Below are positions 55,695 to 64,000 of a stretch of DNA of 64,000 bases, piece by piece. The position numbers were made by a program, and so were the translations under genes. Position 1 is the stretch's first letter, and the number at the start of each line of letters is the position of its first letter. This stretch comes from Mauremys mutica (Eukaryota; Chordata; Testudines; Geoemydidae): assembly GCF_020497125.1 (NCBI RefSeq), contig NC_059094.1:2521733-2585732 (forward strand). Direction: 5' to 3'. The notes under the pieces were generated by a model. The model was not told the DNA's origin. It saw nothing but the letters and a program-made list of their open reading frames with translations, and did not search any database.

Positions 55695-56465
55695 CCCTGC
55701 ACCAAGATCCCCTGGCTCAGGACCCCCACTCCTGCACCCAGACCACTCCCTATGGAGCTCCCTGCACTCAACCCCCCACCCTGATGAGCCCCACCTCCCT
55801 GAGCCCCCACATCCAGATTCCTGCACCACAGACCCCCAAATAGCTGCACCCAGACACCTACCCCACCAAGCCCCACACCCCAAGCACCCAGATCCCCCTG
55901 GTGAGACCCCCAGACCCCTCCATTGAGCCCTAACCACTTTAATCTGGAAGTCCCAGCACAGTCCATTGCCCCTGCACCTTGAACTCCCCCCCCCGCAGTG
56001 AGCCTCTATACATCCAGATCTTCCCGCCCCCTCCTCCCCCCACTGAGCTGCCTGCACCCAGATTGTCCCACACAGAATCCTCCCACCCCACACCTGGATC
56101 CCCCCACACTCATCCCCTCCACTCTTGGATCCTGCTTGTCTGCCCCACACCTGGTGTGCCTGGCACAGAGGGGCAGGGCCCCAGGGTATTTCTGGGGCAG
56201 TCCCAGGCCTTGTGCTGTGTCAGGGCTGGGTGCAGCCTCACCACTGAGTCCATGTCCCCAGGGTGGGGTGTGGGGAGGCTGCAGGATGATCTCCCACCTT
56301 CCTGCAGCCAGTGGCCTGTGCTCCCTACTGCTATGCTGGAGCCTCTGCATTTATTTATTGACAAATAAAACTTGCAGAATTTTAAAATATTGTGTGTAGA
56401 ATTATTAATTTTTTGGCACAGAATTTTTAATTTTTTGGTGCAGAATGCCCTCAGGGGTAGTATTA
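55695..56465. repeat. C-rich tract with AT-rich end
   Basis: 55695-56130 is built of imperfect, mostly C-rich units around cctgcacccagatcccc. 56360-56465 has repeated aatttttaattttttggcac-like units. It looks like one interspersed repeat of unknown family. Long open frames on either strand are low-complexity and not genes. Confidence 0.5.
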
Positions 56466-57547
56466 GCAAGTTTTGACCATTACTTTAGCTCAGGCCTCAG
56501 GCTTCATACCAGGCCTCTAATACAAGGCTTTATGTTTCAGGCCCTCTTCTTACTACACTAATAAGTAGGCAGTCTTAGGCATGTGAATCTTTGTATAGTG
56601 AAAATGATTGGTGAGTGTTTTGCATAGATATACTTTGAGTAAACTAATTGGTTATGGCATAGATAAGAGAAATCCTCATTTTAACTCTATAATGAGGGTC
56701 AGGAAACAAGCTAATTGAAACTTAACTCTGGGCTACAGCTGAAGACCAAAGCTGCTAGCATTTTTAACCCTGGCCACTGGGAGACACCCATCTCCTTTAC
56801 TGGGAGTGGTGAGCATTAGATGCTTGGTGTATGTAGTCTGCCAATTAATTGTTGATTGCTAATAAATGTACATGTTTACTGTGTGATAAAAGCTCCTTTG
56901 CTGGGACACGGTCCTGTTAACCATTAGAGGGCCATTTTACCCCAAGGGGGAGGAGAGAGCCCTAAATTGTGCAGGTAACTAGGAGATGCCCTGGCAGCAA
57001 TTAGAATGATCCTGCATGAGAAGCAGGATCAGACCCATACAAACGGTGATCATTCAGTCTGCAAACAGCAGATAGAAAAACTAAAACATATATTGGAAGC
57101 CCAGAGGGGCATTATGGCAGCAGTAAGGGGAGGAGTAGGTGTAGGTGCATATCCCGGGGATATTTCAGACCTCTGGGACGATACTTGGAATCGATCCAAG
57201 TATCCCTGTCCCACGGTGATAGATCCCAGGTTATACTCCCCTCCCCCCCACCCGATACCTTCCCTGAAAGGGCCACATGCCCCCTTGAGAAGGGAGTTAC
57301 AGGGTTGGAGTCAGATATGTGTATCACTAAACCCATTGCTCCAATAATTTAACAGTTATAAAAGCAGAACTCCTCCCCAAAGGTGCTGGAAACAGACAAA
57401 CAATGGAGGAAGTAATGATAACTACTGATCTTAGAACAGATACTGGTGGCTGCCCAGATGTGTGTATGGATTGGGTAGTGCAACTGATGCAACAACCGGA
57501 GTGGAGGGTGGCAGACTATAAGGCAGTAGCCCAAGCTTGTACTAATG

Positions 57548-57855
57548 CAGGGGTCAGCAACCTTTCAGAAGTGGTGTGCCGAGTCTTCATTTATTCACTC
57601 GGATTTAAGGTTTCACGTGCCAGTAATACATTTTAACATTTTTAGAAGGTCTCTTTCTATAAGTTTATAATATATAACTAAACTATTGTATGTAAAGTAA
57701 ATAAGTTTTAAAAAAATGTTTAAGAAGCTTAATTTAAAATTAAATTAAAATGCAGAACCCCCTGGACTGGTGGCCAGGCCCCGGGCATGTGAGTGCCACT
57801 GAAAATCAGCCCATGTGCTGCCTTCGGCACTGGTGCCATAGTTTGCCTACCCCTG
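57548..57855 (-). mobile_element. hAT MITE, copy 2 (308 bp)
   Basis: Starts caggggtcagcaacctttca and ends tttgcctacccctg. A perfect 8-bp duplication tactaatg flanks it (57540-57547 and 57856-57863). It is the inverse of copy 1 at 39529-39841. Confidence 0.87.
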
Positions 57856-58390
57856 TACTAATGCTTCTGATTGGGCTATAATAAAGAATGCCATAGAGAA
57901 TTTGGGTATAGGTGTAGGGAGATGGAACTGGGTGAAGGGAGTAATGAAGGTGGTTATGTTGGCAAAACAAGTAGGTAAACTGTTCCACCTGACAGAACAG
58001 GGCTCCAGTGAATCCTCAGAATTGTACCTAACTGAGGCCTTGTCTACACTACAAGACTATTTCGAATCAACTTAGTTCGAATTTGTGGATTCGACCTTAT
58101 GAAGTCGAATTTGTGTATCCATACTAAATACACTAATTCGAATTTCTGAGTCCACATTCACGGGGCCAGCGTCGACTTTGGAAGCGGTGCACTGTGGGAA
58201 GCTATCCCACAGTTCCCGCAGTCCCCGCTGCCCATTGGAATGCTGGGTAGAGCCCCCAATGCCTGCTGGGGGAAAAAATGTGTCGAGGGTGGTTTTGGGT
58301 AATTGTCGTCATTGAACCGTCAATCACGCCCTCACTCCCTCCCTCCCTGAAAGCGCCTGCGGGCAATCTGTTCGTGCATTTTTCTGGTCA

Positions 58391-58801
58391 GTGACAGCGT
58401 GGACGCCACAGCACTGCAAGCATGGAGCCCGCTGCGATCCTCGCCGTTTTCTCCTCCTCGCACTTTATCGTCCATCTCTTCCACATTCAGCTGCTGAGAA
58501 ATTGGGCTACTTTTCAGTGGTTCTGCAAGCACTGGGGGACCATAGGGGACGTTTTACCAACATGAACGTCGGATGGCCGGGCAAGGTTCCTGATGCGTGT
58601 GTTCTCAGGAACTGTGGGCTGCTCAGACGCCTGCTGGAAGGTAGTTTCTTCCCAGACCACGAAATAACTGTTGTGGATGTGCAGATGCCTATAGTGATCC
58701 TCGGTGACCCAGCCTGCCCGCTAATGCACTTGCTCATGAAGCCCTATACAGGCGCCTGGAACAGCGACAAGGAACTCTTCAAATACCAGCGAGCAGCGTG
58801 A
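58391..58801 (+). pseudogene. Harbinger-2 transposase fragment
   Basis: 136-aa frame of which residues from about 37 are transposase: LGYFSVVLQALGDHRGRFTN, NVGWPGKVPDACVLRNCGLL, FFPDHEITVVDVQMPIVILG and DPACPLMHLLMKPYTG. It contains the middle DDE segment (GWPGKV, ILGDPA). The N-terminal part and the C-terminal HNI box are missing. Confidence 0.7.
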
Positions 58802-59637
58802 CCTGTGACTGTTCAGTTTCTTTACAGAGAAGCTGAACCTGCCCCTGTTTCTTTACCCACTGACTGTTGACTCTCCTCTTCGGTTAAATACCCCGTTCTC
58901 CCCGTTTCCCCCACTTCCAAGACACGTGTAAAAATAAAATACATGTCACACTGTTACTGAGGAGAGGTTTCTTTATTCATGACTTTTCGTTAAAGGGTTG
59001 AAACTGGAACGCAGACTGTGGTGGGTAGGGTGTGCGCTGATGTAAAGACCGCCTCTAAACTCAAGGAATGACAGGCTCCTGCTCCTACAGCGGTCCGCAG
59101 TGCCGGACTGCTTGTTTCAACGGAGCCTGCCATCCCTCCTTTTTGGGATTCTGTGTGCGGGGGGCTATGTGGCCTTGTGGCGGAGGAGGACGGATACAGA
59201 TTCCTCTGCTGCGTGACTCAGCGGTCCAGGACAAGGACCGCTGTATAAGATCTGTAACCGCCCTCCCCCGCTAAAAAGTCACATCCCCACCGCCCACACA
59301 GAACCTGGAAACCACCTCCAATACCGACCACGGTGCCTACTGACTGCACTGTGTGTGTGACCCGCTGCTGATCCGGCCCCCGTGTCAGTACCCTGGGAAA
59401 AGTGCCTGTCCTATGCAATTAGCAACGCACTTCCCCACGCACCCCATTCAAACACAGTCTTCAGTGAAAAAACATGACGGAAACAGTACTTAACAGCAAA
59501 GTATTTTTATTACTTAAGTACACAGTTATGGGATGGGATTGGGACTTGTTTGAGTCCGGAAGGGAAGGACTTATGCAAACGTAGGGTATGAGAGCTTATG
59601 GTTACTTGAGCACTCTGCTGGGGTGCAGTGACAGTAT

Positions 59638-62570
59638 TCACGGCCCAGGGCGGGCATCCTCCTGGTTATTTAGGGTGAGGGGGGTATGTGACTTTGTGGC
59701 GGGGGAGGGCGGTTGCAGAGATACTGCCGGGGGCTCTGTCCTGCAGCAGTCCTGCAGAACATACACAAGTCGCCGGAGCGTGTCCGTTTGCTCCCTCACT
59801 AGTACAAGCATTGCTTGAGTCGCCTGCTTGTGTTCCTCACGCCACCTTTCCTCCCATTCGCTGTGTGAGCGCTGGTACAGAGAGACTTTCTCCCTCCACT
59901 GCCTCTGCTGGTCCGCCTCGGCTAGGTAGCAGCCCACACATTCATCGAAAATCGTGTCCCTTGTCTTTTTCTTTCGCCGCCTAATCTTTGCCAGCCTCTG
60001 TGAGGGGGATGTTGTGGAAGGTCTGGAGACAGTGGAAGCTGTGAGATGGGAAACAGTTAGTGAATTCCTTGCAAAGATACTTTTTGGCGAACAATTAACT
60101 GAGTCTAGGCTGTCTCTGTGAATTTTTTGTTGAGACCCCTGTGCCTGCTGTTGCACAAATCATTTGCGCGGTGGATTCTGGGTAAATGTCGGCAGTCATT
60201 CCTTCCTCCGGGAAAGCAACGGCAGACAATCATTTCGAGCACGTTTTCCATGAAATGCCCTGGCACACGCCATAGCGTGGCAACAATGGACCCTATTTTG
60301 CCTTTTGTGTATGTCACCGTATGTGTACTAGATGCCGCTGACAGAGGCGGACCAGCAGCGCTACACAGCAGCATGCTTTTGCTTTTGCATGACAGCAGCG
60401 ATGGTTACCAGGCATACTGCACCGTCTACCATACCATGAACTGGTAAGAAGACGGTAATAAGATGGTCATGGTTACCTGTCCTTTTGCACTGCGCCATTT
60501 GGTGCTGTCATAAGTGCCCCTGGCCGATCAGCCAGGGGCGCAAAAGCAAAATTTGGGAATGACTCCCCGAGTCAATCCCTCCTTTTTGGGTATCTAAAAA
60601 TAGAATCAGTCCTGCCTAGAATATGGGCAACTGTACTAGAGAACCACTGTATCATAGAACCAGAGAGCACAGCTGCTCTCTGGCCAATCATGCATAAATT
60701 TTGAGCTGAATGCTATTCACAGGGTGTGCTCCTGAAACAACCCTAGCTGTTCATTCCGTTCTTCCCCCAGCCTTCCTGGGTTCCAATACCATTGTCCCCC
60801 CACTTGTGTGATGAAGTAATATAGAATGCATGAATAAGACACAGGTAGTCATTTGTGAGAAATGAGTTGAAGGAAGCCTCCAGCTGCAATGATAGTCCAG
60901 AGATGACATTAAGGGGTGTGGAGGAGGGAGCCAATCATCCCTCTGCTAGTCCAGGGGCAATTGAATCTTTTCTTTACAATGAAGGGTGGGGGCTGATGGA
61001 GCTCAGCCCCCTGTTGCAATGATGAGGACGGTTACCAGCCATACTGCACCATCTACCATGAAAAATTAGGACCAGGCGACCTTGACAGATCTGTCCCAAG
61101 CAAGTTGGTATGGGTTACCAGTCCTTTTGCACTGCCCCATGTGCCAATAGGCTGATGATGAGGACGGGTAGCAGTCCTATTGTACCATCAGCCACCCATG
61201 GCGGGGTGGGAGGAAGGATGTTGTTGTTGAGTGCTGCAGCAGCGCATCTATCTGCAGCATTCAGTACAGATACGGTGACATGTAAAAGAGTCAACAGAGG
61301 ATTTTTTTCCCTTTAACTTCTGGGGGTCGGGGGGGGTGCGTAAATTGCCGAGCTATGCCCCGACCCACCGCGGACACTGTGTTTGACTCTATAAGCATTT
61401 GCAGATCAGCCAAGAATGCAAATGCTTTTCGGAGACAGCAGGAACTGTGGGATACCTTGCGTCCTCGTTCCCCCCTCCCTCCATGAGCGTCCATTTGATT
61501 CTTTGGCTTTCCGTTACGCTCGTCACGCAGCTGCGTGCTGAGTCTGTGCTATGCCGTCTGTCCGTTTATTTATTAAAAATACTTTGGACCAGGCGTAACA
61601 TAACAGTTCTTCCCCTACTTAGATGCAGGAGTCTCCGAGCGAGATCACCGTGAGGACGGGCACTGAAGGAGATAGAGAGCGCATGCTGCGTGAAATCTAG
61701 CACGAACCACGGACCTATGCAGCCGTGCTCTGGGAGGCAGTGCTCCCTGAATACCGCATGAAAGCCTCGCACGGAAAAGTGTGCTATCACGGAGCACCCA
61801 ATAAGGCAGCTCTCCCCAGGAACCTCCTGCTGATGCTTTTCGATTAACGCAAGGAGAGCTTCGTGGAGATCTCCAAGGATGATTTCTGTTCTATCCCCAT
61901 ATCTAGAGAGCCCTCCTTTTCACACAGTTCAGATTCCTGTTATATTAAGAATAAAAGTTAACATGGTTACAGCACTTACCGACTGCTCCTTCCCCTGATT
62001 CAGGGTCCGGGTTAATGGCCGGGGAGGGTTGTTGGGGGATCTCCGTGACGGTGATGAATAGATCCTGGCTGTCGGGGAAACCAGCGTTGTAAGCGCTCTC
62101 GCCTGCCTCGTCCTCCACAAACCCTTCCTCATCTTCCCCGTCCGCGAACATCACCGAGGAACTGGCCGTCGACACTGTCCCATCGTCAGAGTCCACGGTC
62201 ACTGGTGGGGCAGTGGTGGCAGGCTCCGTAGCGTCCGTTTGCCGCTTTGATTTTTTGGTAGCCTTGTCTGGGGTCCTTGGTTTTCACGCGGCGATGCGTT
62301 GCATGACGGCTGTATCCTCTGTCTGGATCATGGCTTTGGAGACCTTCTCGTAGGTCTTTGCATTCCGTTTGTTGGAGCGCAGCTCCGAAAGCACAGACTC
62401 CTCGCCCCACACACCGATCAGATCCAAGAGTTCCCGGTCAGTCTATGCCGGGTCCCTCTTTCTATTCAGAGATTACATAAACTCCTCTGCTGGAGAGCTC
62501 TGCATTGCTGCCGGTGCTGCTGAGCTCGCCCCGATGTCCAACCACGAAATGAGATTCTAACTGTCCAGAC
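59638..62570 (-). pseudogene. Harbinger-2 Myb-like protein
   Basis: From the right: about 62205-62570 gives a decayed Myb-like domain (SELRSNKRNAKTYEKV in a broken frame). 61945-62202 (85 aa) is acidic (TVDSDDGTVSTASSSV, FADGEDEEGFVEDEAGES, FPDSQDLFITVTEIPQQPSP). 59638-60156 (172 aa) is the C-terminal part, with basic QRLAKIRRRKKKTRDTIFDE and a charged helical region WREKVSLYQRSHSEWEERWR. About 1.8 kb between the last two shows no coding sequence and may be intron or insertion. Confidence 0.65.
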
Positions 62571-62952
62571 AGGAAAAGGAATTCAAATTTTCCCGGGTCG
62601 TTTCCTGTGTGGCTGCTCAGAGCATCGAAGCTCGGACTGCTGTCCAGAGCGTCAACAGAGTGGTGCACTGTGGGATAGCTCCCGGAGCTACTAAGTTCGA
62701 TTTGCATCCACACCTAGCCTAATTCGAGCTAGCCATGTCGAATTTAGCGTTACTCCACCTGTCGGGGTGGAGTACCAAATTCGAACTAAAGAGCCCTCTA
62801 GTTCGAATTAAATGGCTTCCTAGTGTGGACGGTTGAGCGGTTAGTTCGAATTAACGCTGCTAAATTCGAATTAAAGTCCTAGTGTAGACCAGGCCTAAGA
62901 AAGAGGTCCTGGCTGTAGCTGCTGGGATCGTACAAGTATCTGGTAATAACGC

Positions 62953-64000
62953 CACTTGTCCAAGATCCACAAACCCGGAAATCCTGGACGCCCCATCATC
63001 TCGGGCATTGGAACTCTCACTGAAGGACTGTCTGGATATGTGGACTCTCTACTCAGACCCTATGCCACCAACACTCCCAGCTATCTCCGAGACACCACTG
63101 ATTTCCTGAGGAAACTACAATGCATTGGTGACCTTCCAGAAAACACCATCCTGGCCACCATGGATGTAGAGGCTCTCTACACAAATATCCCACACACTGA
63201 TGGAATACAAGCTGTCAGGAACAGTATCCCTGATGATGCCACAGCACAACTGGTTGCTGAGCTCTGTGCCTTTATCCTCACACACAACTATTTCAAATTT
63301 GATGACAATATATATCTCCAGATCAGTGGCACCGCTATGGGCACCCGCATGGCCCCACAATATGCCAATATTTTTATGGCTGACCTGGAACAATGCTTCC
63401 TCAGCTTTCGTCCACTCATGTCCCTTCTCTACCTACGCTACATTGATGACATCTTCATCATCTGGACCCATGGGAAGGAGACTCTGGAAAAATTCCACCA
63501 CGATTTCAACAGCTTCCACCCCACCATCAACCTCAGCCTGAACCAATCTACACAGGAGGTCCACTTCCTAGACACCACGGTGCAAATAAGTGATGGTCAC
63601 ATTAACACCACCCTATACCGAAAACCTACCAACCGCTATGCCTACCTTCATGCCTCCTGCTTCCATCCCGGGCACACCACAAGATCCATTGTCTACAGCC
63701 AAGCACTGAGGTACAACCCGCAACTGCTCTAACCCCGCAGACAGAGACCAACACCTACAAAATCTCCACCAAGCATTCTCAAAACTACAGTACCCGCACG
63801 AGGAAATAAGGAAACAGATCAACAGAGCCAGACGTGTACCCAGAAGCCTCCTACTGCAAGACAAACCCAAGAAAGAAACCAACAGGACTCCACTGGCCAT
63901 CACATACAGTCCCCAGCTAAAACCCCTCCAACGCATCATCAGGGATCTACAACCCATCCTGGACAATGATCCCACACTTTCACAGGCCTTGGGTGGCAGG
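62953..64000 (+). mobile_element. Penelope-like element, runs off the window
   Basis: It is 5'-truncated at about 62953 in retroviral-like sequence and continues past the window end. It includes RT and part of the linker. The hammerhead-bearing 3' terminus seen in the other copies would lie beyond 64000. Confidence 0.88.
62956..63732 (+). pseudogene. Penelope-like reverse transcriptase, partial
   Basis: A 258-aa open frame: SKIHKPGNPGRPIISGIGTL, TILATMDVEALYTNIPHTDG (first catalytic Asp), YLQISGTAMGTRMAPQYANI, LLYLRYIDDIFIIWTHGKE (catalytic YIDD) and TLYRKPTNRYAYLHASC. This is typical Penelope RT, related to telomerase RT. The frame ends at 63730-63732. The correct continuation (RNCSNPADRDQH, then the linker IINRARRVPRSLL-type sequence) is in another frame, so there is a frameshift near 63715-63725. 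The GIY-YIG endonuclease part lies outside the window. The first methionine is internal. Confidence 0.87.

Larger units (their letters stand above)
58035..62896. mobile_element. Harbinger-2: PIF/Harbinger DNA transposon
   Basis: The left end (ggccttgtctacactacaag) and the inverse of the right end (ggcctggtctacactagga) form terminal inverted repeats. The subterminal regions are rich in ttcgaa/aattcg units. It carries a decayed transposase on + and a Myb-like gene on -, again convergent. It is a different family from Harbinger-1. Its middle (60430-61600) holds no recognisable gene. Confidence 0.78.
56466..62950 (+). mobile_element. Retroviral-like remnant (LTR end and gag-like), split by a MITE and Harbinger-2
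   Basis: 56466-56990 resembles an LTR (AATAAATGTAC at about 56861). 57006-57345 is open (113 aa, EKLKHILEAQRGIM, DISDLWDDTWNRSKYPCP). 57403-57547 continues, after the MITE, at 57864-58035 (DWAIIKNAIENLGIGV, GRWNWVKGV) and, after Harbinger-2, at about 62897-62950 (KEVLAVAAGIVQVSGNNA). This looks like gag of an endogenous retrovirus, but the family is uncertain. Confidence 0.45.

Noticed and set aside
55577..56399. Several long Pro-, Gly- or Cys-rich frames on both strands
   Set aside because: They come from C-rich imperfect repeats with few stop codons. No recognisable domain and no splice or promoter context.

Overview
The window looks like part of a vertebrate chromosome, most probably from a turtle (inference). 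It mixes many CR1 LINEs, DIRS1-like tyrosine-recombinase retrotransposons, a Penelope-like element family with hammerhead-like termini, PIF/Harbinger and hAT DNA transposons, and several endogenous-retrovirus LTRs. Only one cellular gene is recognisable. It is the 3' end of ZMPSTE24, the CAAX prenyl protease that matures prelamin A, on the + strand: a 48-codon exon at 2290-2433 and the terminal coding exon at 30853-31077, followed by a 3' UTR with two AATAAA signals. Bases 1-2289 are the upstream intron, 2434-30852 is a 28.4 kb last intron, and everything after about 31700 is downstream intergenic DNA.

The last intron is a nest of transposons that can be taken apart layer by layer. A DIRS element (DIRS-B, about 5022-27165) has its terminal repeats at the outer edges. 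Its reading frame is broken in turn by an RTE-like LINE (7085-7620), a truncated CR1 (7670-9110), a long minus-strand CR1 (9316-17204) and a second DIRS element (DIRS-A, 18031-25602). A solo LTR (26335-27004) breaks its right terminal repeat. The minus-strand CR1 is itself broken by a full-length CR1 (10107-14341, intact ORF1, ORF2 with a single frameshift) and by a palindromic Penelope remnant (14654-14892). DIRS-A is broken by another CR1 (18476-21301), which in turn carries an internally inverted Penelope copy (20193-20866). An older CR1 tail at 3265-3793 holds a Penelope remnant that is a perfect 79-bp inverted repeat with a 14-bp target duplication. A CR1 (27815-28948) and a hAT element (29023-29854) complete the intron.

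Downstream of the gene, an old minus-strand CR1 (31919-32194 plus 41959-43702) was split by DIRS-C (32195-41958). DIRS-C then received a CR1, a 4.9-kb Harbinger transposon, further CR1 pieces and a 313-bp hAT MITE. Further right are a DIRS gag/RT fragment (44894-46222), a minus-strand retroviral remnant with a histidine-tRNA-type primer site (46239-48373), an almost intact minus-strand CR1 ORF2 with one stop (49253-52720), a broken class I-like retrovirus with a complete 517-bp LTR (52733-55694), a retroviral-like gag remnant carrying a second copy of the hAT MITE and a second Harbinger transposon (56466-62950), and a Penelope reverse transcriptase running off the window end (62953-64000).

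No prokaryotic features, CRISPR arrays, rRNAs or functional tRNAs were seen. Most reading frames here are decayed transposon genes. The only frame I would expect to yield a cellular protein is ZMPSTE24.
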